Program-made: the position numbers and the translations under genes | Shown: positions 6,247 through 15,044 of the stretch, in pieces | Layout: each line of letters starts with the position of its first letter | Numbering within the stretch: the stretch's first letter is position 1 | Assembly (NCBI GenBank): GCA_036509315.1 | Contig: DATCFU010000158.1 | Location: forward strand, 1 to 19,913 | DNA from: PALSA-607 sp036509315 | GTDB lineage: Bacteria > Actinomycetota > Actinomycetes > Acidothermales > Acidothermaceae | Length of the DNA: 19,913 bases | Direction of reading: 5' to 3' | The notes under the pieces: generated by a model | Told to the model about the DNA's origin: nothing | Seen by the model: only the letters and a program-made list of their open reading frames with translations | Databases searched by the model: none

Positions 6247-7661
6247 CGACGCACCTCGTCAAGTACTTCACCGTCGTAGCCCACCAGGGAGATATGCAAT
6301 GGCATTTGCCCCATCGCATGAGTGGAGCAGGATAGACACGGGTCGTAACATCGGATGACGGCCTCGACGCGGTTCAGCATGCCCTCCTCGATTCGTTCAC
6401 CCCTGACAAAGTGACGCGCGACCTGAAGAACGCTGGCGTTCATGGCGGCCGCGTTGTGACCGGTCGCGATAATGAGGTTGGCTGTCTGAACGATCCCGTC
6501 GTCGTCGACCACATAGTGGTGGATGAGCGTTCCACGCGGGGCCTCGGCTACCCCAATGCCAACGTTGCGGTTCACCTCGGCGTGTGACGCTACCCGCGTT
6601 GCAAGGATCTCGGGATCGTCGAGGTACATTTCCATCCGCTCGATGCCGTACAAGATGTCGAACAATCTCGTCTGGTGATAATGGAACGAGCTGCTCGGAT
6701 AGCGCCCGAACCGCGATCGGAATGCGTCGAGTTCTACGTCCGCCCTGGGTGTTCCGAATCGCTCGGCAACGATCGCTCGCGCTAGCGTGCCAACCCGATA
6801 CAGACCGTTCTCGATACCGCGCGGCTTGAAGTACGTGGGCTTGAGAAACGATGCCTCGTCGGTGTACTCGCCGATGTAGTCGGCATAGTCGTGCGCATCG
6901 AAGTCCGCAAGGAGAGTGCCGTCGTGATCGACAACACGCAACCGTCCGTCGTAGTGGGCGACATTGCCGTCAGCGTCGACCAGCGACATGAAGGCCGACG
7001 GGAAGGCCCCGAAGGTTTCCGCCTCCTCAGCCCAGTTCAGCAGGTTGCTCTTGTACCAGACCAACGCACGGTCCGCCGCTGCGTAAGCTTCAGGAATCAT
7101 TGCGCGGATCTCGTCACGCTTTTCGGCGGTCAAGGCTGACTCGACCCCACCCGGCACGATCCACGCCGGATGAATCCGTTTTCCACCGAGCAGTTCGATG
7201 GCGTGCTGGCCAAACTTACGCAGGTAGATGCCATCCATCGCCAGCTGTGGATTCGACTTGGCTACGCCGACAATGTTGCGCATCGCGGGATCAGCATCAA
7301 AGCCGAACAACAGGTCTGGCGAGGCCAGGTGAAAAAGGCTCAGCGCGTTCGACTGCACAATCTGGGCGAGGTTCATCAGCGCTCTCAGGTCTTCGCCGAC
7401 CTTGGGAGGCTTCACGGCCAAGATGTCATCGCAGGCCTTCGCGGAAGCGATCAGATGACTGACCGGACAAATCCCGCAGATTCTCGCCATGAGTGATGGC
7501 ATTTCAGCCAACGGTCTGCCCTGGCAGATCTTTTCGAAGCCGCGAAACTGCGTGACCTGGAACTGCGCATCGGCGACCTGACCGGCGTCACCGAGGCTGA
7601 TCCTGATCCGTGCATGGCCTTCGATCCTTGTAACCGGATCGATAGTGATCTCCCTTGCCAT
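6243..7661 (-). CDS. hoxH: NAD-linked [NiFe] hydrogenase large subunit HoxH
   Basis: A 472-residue catalytic subunit of a group 3d bidirectional hydrogenase. It holds the Ni-Fe site through RICGICPVSH (Cys62, Cys65) near the N-terminus and DPCLSCSTH (Cys442, Cys445) near the C-terminus. The N-terminal ITIDPVTRIEGHARI is typical of the whole family. After His448 there is a 24-residue tail that the protease encoded next should remove. The start ATG at 7661 has AGGAG seven bases upstream. The 27-base gap to hoxY is the only non-overlapping junction in the structural part of the operon. All four cysteine ligands are intact, so an active enzyme is expected. Context with hoxEFU distinguishes it from group 3b or 3c enzymes. 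Confidence 0.96.
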   Translation of the reverse strand: MAREITIDPVTRIEGHARIRISLGDAGQVADAQFQVTQFRGFEKICQGRPLAEMPSLMARICGICPVSHLIASAKACDDILAVKPPKVGEDLRALMNLAQIVQSNALSLFHLASPDLLFGFDADPAMRNIVGVAKSNPQLAMDGIYLRKFGQHAIELLGGKRIHPAWIVPGGVESALTAEKRDEIRAMIPEAYAAADRALVWYKSNLLNWAEEAETFGAFPSAFMSLVDADGNVAHYDGRLRVVDHDGTLLADFDAHDYADYIGEYTDEASFLKPTYFKPRGIENGLYRVGTLARAIVAERFGTPRADVELDAFRSRFGRYPSSSFHYHQTRLFDILYGIERMEMYLDDPEILATRVASHAEVNRNVGIGVAEAPRGTLIHHYVVDDDGIVQTANLIIATGHNAAAMNASVLQVARHFVRGERIEEGMLNRVEAVIRCYDPCLSCSTHAMGQMPLHISLVGYDGEVLDEVRR

Positions 7662-7688
7662 CAGACTCCTATTCGACTACGGGACATG

Positions 7689-8225
7689 TCATCGGCCGAA
7701 CCGCGCACGAGTGGCGGTCTCCGGCACACGTCCGTCAAGCAGCGCGACGACGGTGTCAAAGATCAAATCGGCGGACGGAGGGCAGCCCGGCAGGAAGACA
7801 TCGACTGTGACGACTTTGTGAACGGGTAGCGTCTTCGGCAGATGGTGAGGCAACCCCTTCGAGGGCATGCCCAGGTTGACTGTGACGTTCTCGACGTAAG
7901 CGCGTTGAAACAACGGCTGTGCATCTGCGAAGACGTTGCGCATACCCGGCACGTTCGTCGTTACGGCACAGTCGCCGAGAGCCACCAGTATCTTCGTTCG
8001 ACTTCGCACCAGGCGAACCCGCTCCATGTCTTCGTCGGTAGAGACGGCGCCTTCGACGAGCACGATGTCGACGCTTTCTGGATACACCTTCGTGTCGACC
8101 AGCGGGCTGTACACGAGATCGGCTCGACTTGCTACCTCGAGCAAGCGCTCGTCCATGTCGAGAAACGACATGTGGCACCCCGAGCAGCCATCGAGCCAGA
8201 TCGTCGCAAGCGTTGGGCGGCTCAT
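7689..8225 (-). CDS. hoxY: NAD-linked [NiFe] hydrogenase small subunit HoxY
   Basis: A 178-residue small subunit carrying the proximal [4Fe-4S] cluster that passes electrons between the Ni-Fe site in HoxH and the diaphorase part. Ligands are visible as DGCSGCHMSF (Cys14, Cys17), LGDCAVTTNVPGMRN (Cys86) and LPGCPPSAD (Cys148). There is no Tat signal and no extra C-terminal cluster domain, as expected for the short cytoplasmic group 3d type. The ATG at 8225 overlaps the hoxU stop as ATGA (8222-8225). A longer in-frame ATG at 8378 would add 51 residues lying within hoxU and was rejected. Confidence 0.95.
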   Translation of the reverse strand: MSRPTLATIWLDGCSGCHMSFLDMDERLLEVASRADLVYSPLVDTKVYPESVDIVLVEGAVSTDEDMERVRLVRSRTKILVALGDCAVTTNVPGMRNVFADAQPLFQRAYVENVTVNLGMPSKGLPHHLPKTLPVHKVVTVDVFLPGCPPSADLIFDTVVALLDGRVPETATRARFGR

Positions 8226-8932
8226 GAGTGCCGACCTTCTTCGCGGCTCTTCAAGTAGGGAAGGAATGGGCGTCCTGCCTTCGTGCTGGCGACTGGACGG
8301 CCCTTCTCGAACAACGCGCCGGTCGGGCAGACCTGCACACACTTGCCGCAGCTGGTGCATGTCGGTGACTCCCCCCACGGCATACCGAGGTCGGTTACGA
8401 CTCTGGCATCGATTCCCCGTCCCATGACGTCCCAGGTATGCGCACCTTCAACCTCGTCGCAAACGCGTACGCATCGCGTGCACATGATGCAGCGATTATG
8501 GTCGATCGCGAAGCGTTCGTGGCTCGCGTCGACATCGAGCTTGGGGTTCACGTTCGCCAAGTCGAGATGGGTTAGCCCGAGTTCCTCTGCGCGAGCCTGG
8601 AGCTCGCAGTGGTTGTTCGCTACGCATACCGCGCACACATGGTTGCGCTCGACAAAGAGCATCTCGACGATCGTCCGCCGGTACTCCTGGAGCCTCGGCG
8701 ACGCAGTCTCGATGTCCATCTCGTCGGCGACTTGCGTCGTGCAAGCTGGCAACAGCTTCGTGCTTCCTCGCACCTCGACGACGCACAAACGGCATGCTCC
8801 GATATCGCACAACCCGTCGAGATGGCACAGTGTAGGTATCGCTATGCCGTTCTCGCGGGCCACTTCCAACACGGTTTGGTCGGCGCTACCTGCGCATTCA
8901 ACTCCATCGATTCGCAGCGTATGAACGGTCAT
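8222..8932 (-). CDS. hoxU: Hydrogenase diaphorase iron-sulfur subunit HoxU
   Basis: A 236-residue NuoG-like subunit that wires the flavin site to the hydrogenase. In order: a [2Fe-2S] ferredoxin domain with Cys36, Cys47, Cys50 and Cys64; an NHVCAVCVANNHC stretch (His98, Cys100, Cys103, Cys109) for a His/Cys-ligated [4Fe-4S] cluster; and two C-x2-C-x2-C-x3-C motifs starting at Cys148 and Cys192 for two more [4Fe-4S] clusters. The set is complete for HoxU. The start ATG at 8932 overlaps the hoxF stop as ATGA; a longer open frame to 9067 overlaps hoxF and was rejected. Confidence 0.95.
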   Translation of the reverse strand: MTVHTLRIDGVECAGSADQTVLEVARENGIAIPTLCHLDGLCDIGACRLCVVEVRGSTKLLPACTTQVADEMDIETASPRLQEYRRTIVEMLFVERNHVCAVCVANNHCELQARAEELGLTHLDLANVNPKLDVDASHERFAIDHNRCIMCTRCVRVCDEVEGAHTWDVMGRGIDARVVTDLGMPWGESPTCTSCGKCVQVCPTGALFEKGRPVASTKAGRPFLPYLKSREEGRHS

Positions 8933-10596
8933 GCCACCGGCTCCTTGATCGAGACTCGGCAGACTCCGGCCGGGCACGCGCGATCCTCGATGTGCGCGAG
9001 ATACTCGTTGCGGAAGTAGCGCAAGGTCGAGAACACCGGGTTCGGTGCGCTTTGCCCAAGCCCGCACAGGCTGGTGCTACGCACCATGTCACCGAGCTTC
9101 TCCAACTGCTCGAGATCCTCGAGTGTTGCGACGCCCTCGGTGATCTTGGTCAGCAACAGGTACATCTGCGTCGTGCCAACCCTGCACGGAACGCACTTGC
9201 CGCAGGACTCCTCCCTGCAGAAGTCCATAAAGTAGCGCGCAACCTCAACCATGCAGGACGTGTCGTCCATCACCACCATGCCGCCCGAGCCCATGATGGA
9301 TCCGGCAGCAACCAGCGACTCATAGTCAAGGCTCATCTCGAGCAATTCCTCGGGCAGGCAGCCGCCCGAGGGACCGCCAGTTTGCACGGCCTTGAAGGTT
9401 CCGCCGTCGGGGATCCCACCGCCGATATCGAAAATGACGTCACGCAACCGGATGCCCATCGGCACCTCGATAAGGCCGCTGTTGACGATCCGGCCTGCTA
9501 ACGCAAAGACCTTTGTACCCTTGCTCTTGCCGCTGCCGATCGATGAATACCATTCGCCACCTTTGCGTACGATCGCAGGCACGCTTGCGTATGTCTCGAC
9601 ATTGTTGATGAGGGTCGGACTGCCCCATAAACCGTGCGCGGCCGGAAATGGCGGACGCGGCACCGGCGTACCGCGACCACCCTGAATCGAAGCCATCAGC
9701 GCGGTCTCCTCACCACACACAAACGCGCCTGCACCGAGTCGAAGCTCCACGTGGAATGCGAACGGGGAGCCACTGATCGACGCCCCTAGGTAGCCGGCCT
9801 TCTCAGCGCGGTGGATAGCCGCTTTCAGCCTTTGGACCGCAAGCGGATACTCGGCACGGCAATAGACGTAGCCCTTCGTAGCGCCTACCGCGTACGCGGC
9901 AATCGCCATCCCTTCGAGCACTCGGTGCGGGTCACTCTCGAGCACCGACCGATCCATAAACGCACCTGGGTCGCCCTCGTCCGCATTACAGACGACGTAC
10001 TTCGGAGTGGCAATCTGCTTAGCGACAGTCGCCCACTTCAACCCGGTCGGATAGCCAGCGCCACCACGACCCCGCATGCCGCTGCGGGTGACCTCGTCGA
10101 TGACCTGCTGCGGCGACATTTGTGTTACGGCTTTGGTCAAGCCGCTATAGCCTTGCCGCGCAACGTAGTCATCGATGTTCTCGGGATCGATCTGACCGCA
10201 GTTCTCCAGCACTATCTTGACTTGCCGCGCAAAGAACGGTTCACGCTCAGGCTTTGTCGCCACCCTTTCGGCTACCTTCAGCCGATCCACGAGAGCGCTG
10301 ACGTTCTCAGGCTCTACGCCGCGAAACAGTTCTCCGGTCTCCGGTATCTCCACGAGCGGCCCAGCAGCGCACAGGCCGAGACAGCCCACTCGTTTGACCG
10401 CCACGTCGGTCACGCCGTCACTCACAAGCTGCTCGGTGACGCGCTCAAACACGAGGTCAGAGCCAGCAGACAGGCACCCCGCGGCCTGGCATACGCAAGC
10501 GGTTGCGCGGGCCCGGCCCACGACAGGGGGGCCCGTCATCCGTCGGCTGTGTCGTGGCGCCGGACCTGCTGGGGTCTCTGACCGAACCTCGGTCAC
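8929..10596 (-). CDS. hoxF: Hydrogenase diaphorase flavin subunit HoxF
   Basis: A 555-residue NuoF-like subunit that binds NAD(H) and FMN. In order: an N-terminal thioredoxin-like [2Fe-2S] domain (Cys36-x4-Cys41 and Cys72-x3-Cys76); the NADH/FMN region with RGRGGAGYPTG at about 175-185 and NADEGDPGAFMDR at about 204-216; an SLBB segment; and the [4Fe-4S] motif SCGKCVPC (Cys465, 468, 471) with Cys511. It ends soon after with RACPAGVC (Cys541, Cys546) and has no extra ferredoxin domain. The start is taken as the GTG at 10596, which overlaps the hoxE stop as GTGA and has GGAGG upstream. The open frame extends to 10803 inside hoxE without family similarity. Confidence 0.94.
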   Translation of the reverse strand: MTEVRSETPAGPAPRHSRRMTGPPVVGRARATACVCQAAGCLSAGSDLVFERVTEQLVSDGVTDVAVKRVGCLGLCAAGPLVEIPETGELFRGVEPENVSALVDRLKVAERVATKPEREPFFARQVKIVLENCGQIDPENIDDYVARQGYSGLTKAVTQMSPQQVIDEVTRSGMRGRGGAGYPTGLKWATVAKQIATPKYVVCNADEGDPGAFMDRSVLESDPHRVLEGMAIAAYAVGATKGYVYCRAEYPLAVQRLKAAIHRAEKAGYLGASISGSPFAFHVELRLGAGAFVCGEETALMASIQGGRGTPVPRPPFPAAHGLWGSPTLINNVETYASVPAIVRKGGEWYSSIGSGKSKGTKVFALAGRIVNSGLIEVPMGIRLRDVIFDIGGGIPDGGTFKAVQTGGPSGGCLPEELLEMSLDYESLVAAGSIMGSGGMVVMDDTSCMVEVARYFMDFCREESCGKCVPCRVGTTQMYLLLTKITEGVATLEDLEQLEKLGDMVRSTSLCGLGQSAPNPVFSTLRYFRNEYLAHIEDRACPAGVCRVSIKEPVA

Positions 10597-11078
10597 AATG
10601 CCTCCAAGGTCGCAACGACCGCGGCTGGTGTTTGCTTGCCTTTGGCTTCGCCGTCGAAAACGACTGCGGGCGCGATGCTGCACGCTCCCAGGCAACGTGC
10701 TGTGACTAGCGAGATCCGATCGTCGGGAGTCGTCTCCTTGGGTCCGATCCCGAACCGCGCACGAATTGCGGCGAGGATCCCTGTCGCGCCATTGATATGG
10801 CAAGCCGTGCCAGTACAGACGACGCAGGTGTGCTCTCCCTGGGGCTTCAAGGTGAAGAGGGAGTAGAACGTCGCGACGCCGTAGACCTTGCTCAGCGGCA
10901 CGCCGAGGGTCTCGCCCACGTACGTAAGAGCGACGCCGTCGAGGTAGCCGAAGGACTGCTGGGTGGTGTGCAACACCTCGATGAGCGCGTCAGGCGAGTA
11001 GCCGAGACGCAACATGCGTGCATCGACGGCTCGCCAGCGCTTGTCATCACTGGGCGTCGGCGGCTTTGTGATCGTCAC
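10593..11078 (-). CDS. hoxE: Hydrogenase diaphorase subunit HoxE
   Basis: A 161-residue NuoE-like thioredoxin-fold subunit with one [2Fe-2S] cluster: Cys88-x4-Cys93 (CTGTACHINGA) and Cys129-x3-Cys133 (RCLGACSIAP). The helical N-terminus contains VYGVATFYSLF, highly conserved in the NuoE/HoxE family. Its presence makes this a five-subunit HoxEFUYH enzyme rather than the four-subunit HoxFUYH. The start is a GTG at 11078; no other in-frame start fits. A GGAGGGG lies 14 bases upstream, somewhat far. The DosR-like box at 11114-11127 predicts a transcription start close to this GTG, so a leaderless mRNA is also possible. First gene of the hox operon, divergent from enolase. Confidence 0.94.
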   Translation of the reverse strand: MTITKPPTPSDDKRWRAVDARMLRLGYSPDALIEVLHTTQQSFGYLDGVALTYVGETLGVPLSKVYGVATFYSLFTLKPQGEHTCVVCTGTACHINGATGILAAIRARFGIGPKETTPDDRISLVTARCLGACSIAPAVVFDGEAKGKQTPAAVVATLEAL

Positions 11079-11113
11079 GATCCAAGCGAACCCCTCCGTC
11101 AGCAGCGCCGACA

Positions 11114-11127
11114 GGGACGAAGGTCCG
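11114..11127 (-). promoter_or_regulatory. DosR-like box in the hoxE-eno divergent promoter
   Basis: GGGACGAAGGTCCG matches 11 of 14 positions of the DosR core, with both half-sites good. On the minus strand TTCGCT (11090-11085) lies about 33 bases from the centre, as expected for a -10, putting the start point near 11079, next to the hoxE GTG. No -10 with that spacing is visible towards enolase, so the box most likely drives hox. Confidence 0.5.
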
Positions 11128-11227
11128 TTGTGGCCGGGCCGAGGACCCCTTGGACGGCGGGTGTGCTGCCGGGAAAATGAGTCTTGACAGATGTTTGTGG
11201 CACAGAGGTTCTACGGAGGCGAGATCG

Positions 11228-12484
11228 GTGCCAACGATTTCAGGGCTACGGGCAGTTGAAATCCTCGACTCACGCGCGCGTCCCACCTTGGCAGTGACCG
11301 TGACGCTCGCCGACGGAACCGTTGCGCGCGCCGGCGTGCCGTCAGGTGCCTCAACCGGAACTCGAGAAGCCGTCGAGTTGCGCGACGGCGATCCTGCCAG
11401 GTACGGAGGGCAGGGCGTTCGATCTGCGGTCGCGAATGTCAACGGCGAGATCGCCGAACACGTGGTGGGTCGCAGACTGACCGACCTCGCGGAGCTCGAC
11501 CGGCTGTTGATCCAACTCGACGGGACGAGTACCAAGTCTCGACTCGGCGCCAACGCAATTGTCGGAGTGTCGATCGCCTACGCGCGCGCACTTGCCACCA
11601 GCGCCGGCCTGCCCCTTTGGAGACTCTTGAGCGGCTCGGGCACATCGCCGCGGCTGCCAGTGCCGCACTTCAACGTGGTGAACGGCGGGGTGCACGCTCC
11701 CAACGGCCTCGACTTCCAAGAATTTATGATCGCTCCACTTGGCAGCCCAACTCTGACCGAAGCGGTTCGGGCCGGTGCCGAGATCTACGCCTCGCTGCGT
11801 AAGTTGCTGGCAGCGAAGGGCTTCGCGACTGGCCTCGGCGATGAGGGTGGCTTTGCGCCCGAGATCGACGCACCAGAGGATGTCCTGACCCTCCTGGTCC
11901 ACGCCATCGACGATGCCGGCTACCGTGCGGGCCGCGACGGCGTCGCGATCGCACTTGATCCTGCAGCCAGCGAGTTCTACCGGGACAATGCGTATCGCGT
12001 AGCGGGAGAAGCGCTCTCCACCAGCGACATGATCAGCCGCTACGAGGAGATCGTCGCACGGTTTCCGGTATGGAGCATCGAAGATGGTCTCGCTGAGAAT
12101 GACTGGGATGGCTGGGTTGACCTGACCAGCCGACTCGGTGACCGTGTTCAAATCGTCGGCGACGACCTCCTCGTCACCAATCCGTCGATCATCAGCGAAG
12201 CGATCACGCGCCGCGCCGCCAACTCCGCGCTTATCAAGGTGAATCAGATTGGCACCGTCAGTGAAACGCTCGACGCGATCGCACTGTGCCGCCAGGCTCG
12301 CTGGTCACAAATGGTCTCCCACCGATCCGGTGAAACCGAAGACACATTCATCGCGGATCTTGCCGTTGGTAGTGGGTGCGGTCAGCTCAAGACCGGTGCA
12401 CCTGCTCGCGGCGAACGTGTCGCGAAGTACAACCGGCTGATCGAGATCGAAGCCGAAAACGAGCTGCCGTACGGGCTAGCCTGA
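11228..12484 (+). CDS. eno: Enolase (phosphopyruvate hydratase)
   Basis: A 418-residue enolase converting 2-phosphoglycerate to phosphoenolpyruvate in the cytoplasm. Visible motifs in order: PSGASTGTREAVELRDGD, GGVHAPNGLDFQEFMI, GDEGGFAPEI, the Mg-binding SIEDGLAENDWDGW and GDDLLVTN, the catalytic Lys in LIKVNQIGT, SHRSGETEDT and LKTGAPARGER. All key residues appear intact. The usual N-terminal DSRGNPTVEV is DSRARPTLAV here, a divergence that suggests a second, specialised copy. The GTG at 11228 has GGAGG eight bases upstream and gives the canonical N-terminus; an in-frame ATG at 11150 would add 26 unrelated residues. A TTGACA at 11184-11189 could be a -35, but no good -10 follows. The gene stands alone between the hox and nifJ operons. 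Confidence 0.95.
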   Translation: MPTISGLRAVEILDSRARPTLAVTVTLADGTVARAGVPSGASTGTREAVELRDGDPARYGGQGVRSAVANVNGEIAEHVVGRRLTDLAELDRLLIQLDGTSTKSRLGANAIVGVSIAYARALATSAGLPLWRLLSGSGTSPRLPVPHFNVVNGGVHAPNGLDFQEFMIAPLGSPTLTEAVRAGAEIYASLRKLLAAKGFATGLGDEGGFAPEIDAPEDVLTLLVHAIDDAGYRAGRDGVAIALDPAASEFYRDNAYRVAGEALSTSDMISRYEEIVARFPVWSIEDGLAENDWDGWVDLTSRLGDRVQIVGDDLLVTNPSIISEAITRRAANSALIKVNQIGTVSETLDAIALCRQARWSQMVSHRSGETEDTFIADLAVGSGCGQLKTGAPARGERVAKYNRLIEIEAENELPYGLA

Positions 12485-12485
12485 G

Positions 12486-12509
12486 CCGACGTCGCCGCAC
12501 GACCGTCGG
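12486..12509. terminator. Possible short hairpin between converging eno and permease genes
   Basis: CCGACG (12486-12491) pairs with CGTCGG (12504-12509), with a 12-base loop. It fills the 25-base space between the two stop codons. The stem is only 6 bp and weaker than the two other hairpins in the window, so termination here may be incomplete. Confidence 0.35.
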
Positions 12510-14099
12510 TCATTCACCTTGTAGATCTCTGCGCCGGAATGCGAGCAATCCTAGGCATCCGCTCGCAAGACCGAGTCCCGTCATGACGCCATTCGCCGCC
12601 CAGTGCGGCGAAACGTCCGGGACAGAAGCCATCTGATGGAACACGGAGGTGTCGAGGATCCAGTGGTTTGTGGCACCGATGCCACCGACAACGGCGATGA
12701 CGAGCGACCAGCCCAGCAAGGCGTAGACGACGACTGACGTCGACCGCGGGTGGATCCCGAACACGAACGCGCCGATACCGCCGATCGCGATCGCGGGCGG
12801 GACCAGGTTCACGCCTGCGTCCAGCAACGTTGCAAGACTTACCCCAGCGTGCTGGCTGGCAGCTCCGAACCAGCAGCAGAGCCCCGCGATGACCCCACTC
12901 GCCAGGACGACAATCCCACCGACGAGGAGCCTTCCCGCGAGCCAGTGGCCACGAGAAACCGGGCGAACCACTATGTGGTCGAGTTGCCCGTCCGACTCCT
13001 CCGAACGCGCCGCCATGATCTGACCCGCGGCGACAAAGGCAACGAGAACAGCCAAGATGAGGAAGCAGACACCGAGTACGGCATCAACTCCGGTCCCCGG
13101 CGCACCGAGCTTCGAGAACACCTGTTCCACCGACGAGCCAGATATCGTCGCGCCGGCCGATTTCGCGATCAGCCCATACAGCAAACCGGAGACTGCGATT
13201 GCACTCCACCAACCAACCACGGTGGATCGCAGCATCCGCATCGCGAGTCCGATAGGGCCAAAGAGCAGCCGCACGTGTGGCTCGCTGTGGACTCGGTCGG
13301 GTACGACGCTCGCCCCGACATCCCGTGAACCTGCGAGGCGCGCGGCCGCGACGGTGAGGACAGCGGTGAACGCCACAATCGGAAAGAAGGCGAAAGGCCG
13401 CGGCGCGGTGAGCGGCCGGAGCTCCTCGACCCAACCGAGTGGAGATGCCCAAATCAGCGATTGCATGCCGACTCCGGCGTCGGCGATCAAGCGCACGCCG
13501 TAAGCCAAGCCGAGGACGAGCGCGGCGTAGGAGGCAGCTTGCCGGCGGGTCGCTGCCAGTTGGCTTGTCACTGCACCAACAGCTAGGAACATGACTGCCG
13601 TCGCCACCATCGCGAGCGCGAAATACAGTGCTGGCCCGAACCCGATGTTCACCGCCGAGTCCAGTCCCACGACGACAGTGACGAGGGCGGTGAGCGCCCA
13701 CAATACGAAGGCACCGACGCCGAGGCCGCGCAATGCGTCTAACGTGGCCCTGCTTCGGGTGGTCGGGCCGGCGAGAAGAAGATCCCAGCGACCGTTGTCT
13801 TCCTCGCCGCGCAACAGCCTCGTGCTGGTGAAGATGCCCCACACCGCACCCATGATGATCAACGCCATGGAGATCTTGAATACCGTGAAGCCCGCCACGG
13901 TCTGGAGCTGTGGAGCGGGTCCGAAGAGCGCGCTGGTTGCCTTGTTCGAACCGAATGCGGCAGCCAAGGCGTCTCGTTGCGCGACGGTCTTGTACAACTT
14001 GGTGTAGCTGAGGGCCGACGAAGCGATCGAGGCCCCGAAAATGTAGCCCCAGATAACGCCGGAACGCGCGGCCTTGCGTGCTGTGAGACCAGCGATCAC
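12510..14099 (-). CDS. ABC-2 type exporter permease, two six-helix halves
   Basis: A 529-residue very hydrophobic membrane protein with about 12 predicted transmembrane segments in two halves separated by a polar linker (about residues 270-295). It resembles the large single-chain permeases of tetronasin-type and other actinobacterial antibiotic or lipid exporters. Each half has the charged cytoplasmic loop typical of ABC-2 permeases: RLLRGEEDNGRWDLLLAGP near 95-113 and AARSEESDGQLDHIVVRPV near 370-388. The start is the GTG at 14099, overlapping the ATPase stop as GTGA. The substrate cannot be told from sequence. It is the last gene of the nifJ operon. A large shadow frame in another register (13084-14118) was discarded. 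Confidence 0.85.
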   Translation of the reverse strand: MIAGLTARKAARSGVIWGYIFGASIASSALSYTKLYKTVAQRDALAAAFGSNKATSALFGPAPQLQTVAGFTVFKISMALIIMGAVWGIFTSTRLLRGEEDNGRWDLLLAGPTTRSRATLDALRGLGVGAFVLWALTALVTVVVGLDSAVNIGFGPALYFALAMVATAVMFLAVGAVTSQLAATRRQAASYAALVLGLAYGVRLIADAGVGMQSLIWASPLGWVEELRPLTAPRPFAFFPIVAFTAVLTVAAARLAGSRDVGASVVPDRVHSEPHVRLLFGPIGLAMRMLRSTVVGWWSAIAVSGLLYGLIAKSAGATISGSSVEQVFSKLGAPGTGVDAVLGVCFLILAVLVAFVAAGQIMAARSEESDGQLDHIVVRPVSRGHWLAGRLLVGGIVVLASGVIAGLCCWFGAASQHAGVSLATLLDAGVNLVPPAIAIGGIGAFVFGIHPRSTSVVVYALLGWSLVIAVVGGIGATNHWILDTSVFHQMASVPDVSPHWAANGVMTGLGLASGCLGLLAFRRRDLQGE

Positions 14100-14998
14100 G
14101 TTGCACCACTTTGGTCATCCCCGCCGTACTGAGCCAGGAACAACTCCTCCAGGGAGGGTTCGCGACTCAACAGCTGGGAGACGTCGGCCGCTGCGAGGAC
14201 CCTCAGCAATGGCTCGACCGATCCGCGCACTTGGCATCGAACACCCTGTCCCTCAATGGCCACCGCGCTTACCCCGTGGACAGCCGACAGATCGGGCACT
14301 GCGCCATGGAAGGTCGCCTCAACAGTGAGCGCGCTAAGGTGCCGCAGCTGTGCGAGCGTGCCGATCTCGATGAGCTTGCCCTCCCGCAGGATGCCGACCC
14401 GGTCACACACGGCCTCGACCTCGCTCATGATGTGCGAGGACAAGAACACCGTCTGCCCACGGTCGCGTGCTTCACCGATGCTGTGCCGGAAGGCCTGCTC
14501 CATCAACGGGTCAAGGCCGCTGGTCGGTTCGTCCATGACAAGCAGGTCCGGCCTGACCATCAGCGCCGCGATCAGGATGACTTTCTGGCGGTTCCCCTTG
14601 GAGTACGCACGGACCTTCTTGCTGGGATCGAGCTCGAAACGCTCGATCAGCTCGTCCCGGTAGACCTCGTCGACCTGACCCTGGACACGCCCGAGCAGAT
14701 GGAGCGTCTCGGCGCCGGTAAGTGACGGCCACAGGTTTGCCTCGCCGGCAACGAACGCTAAGTGCCGGTGCGCCTCGACCGACTGGCATTCGCAGTCGAG
14801 CCCGAAGATCTCGCTGCGCCCAGCCGTCGGACGGATGAGACCCAGCAAGAGCCGAATAGTCGTCGTCTTGCCAGCACCATTCGGCCCCAAGAAGCCGACC
14901 ACTTCGCCCGCGGACACTTCGAGATCGAGATGGTCAAGAGCAGCGACGCCCCCGTAGCGCTTGGTGAGAGCCTCCGCGCGAATAGCCATCAATGGCAT
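14096..14998 (-). CDS. ABC exporter ATPase, DrrA-like
   Basis: A 300-residue ABC ATPase with one nucleotide-binding domain. Walker A is GPNGAGKTTT (about 39-48) and Walker B is LLVMDEPTSGLD. The H-loop is FLSSH, and the C-terminal about 80 residues form the accessory region found in drug-exporter ATPases. The signature is YSKGNRQK instead of LSGGQ, a variant known from this exporter family. The ATG at 14998 has CGGAG seven bases upstream, favoured over the ATG at 14989. It overlaps the permease start as GTGA and follows the DHOD-like gene by 46 bases, so it may be cotranscribed with nifJ. Confidence 0.92.
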   Translation of the reverse strand: MPLMAIRAEALTKRYGGVAALDHLDLEVSAGEVVGFLGPNGAGKTTTIRLLLGLIRPTAGRSEIFGLDCECQSVEAHRHLAFVAGEANLWPSLTGAETLHLLGRVQGQVDEVYRDELIERFELDPSKKVRAYSKGNRQKVILIAALMVRPDLLVMDEPTSGLDPLMEQAFRHSIGEARDRGQTVFLSSHIMSEVEAVCDRVGILREGKLIEIGTLAQLRHLSALTVEATFHGAVPDLSAVHGVSAVAIEGQGVRCQVRGSVEPLLRVLAAADVSQLLSREPSLEELFLAQYGGDDQSGAT

Positions 14999-15044
14999 CG
15001 GTGGCTCCGTTCCGCTGTCCTGACGTCGACGGCGTATCTGTCTG

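Noticed and set aside
11351..12151. Minus-strand frame opposite enolase
   Set aside because: Antisense shadow of a conserved gene, no recognisable domain.
13084..14118. Minus-strand frame of 344 codons within the permease gene
   Set aside because: Arg-rich, same region as a clear membrane protein in another register.
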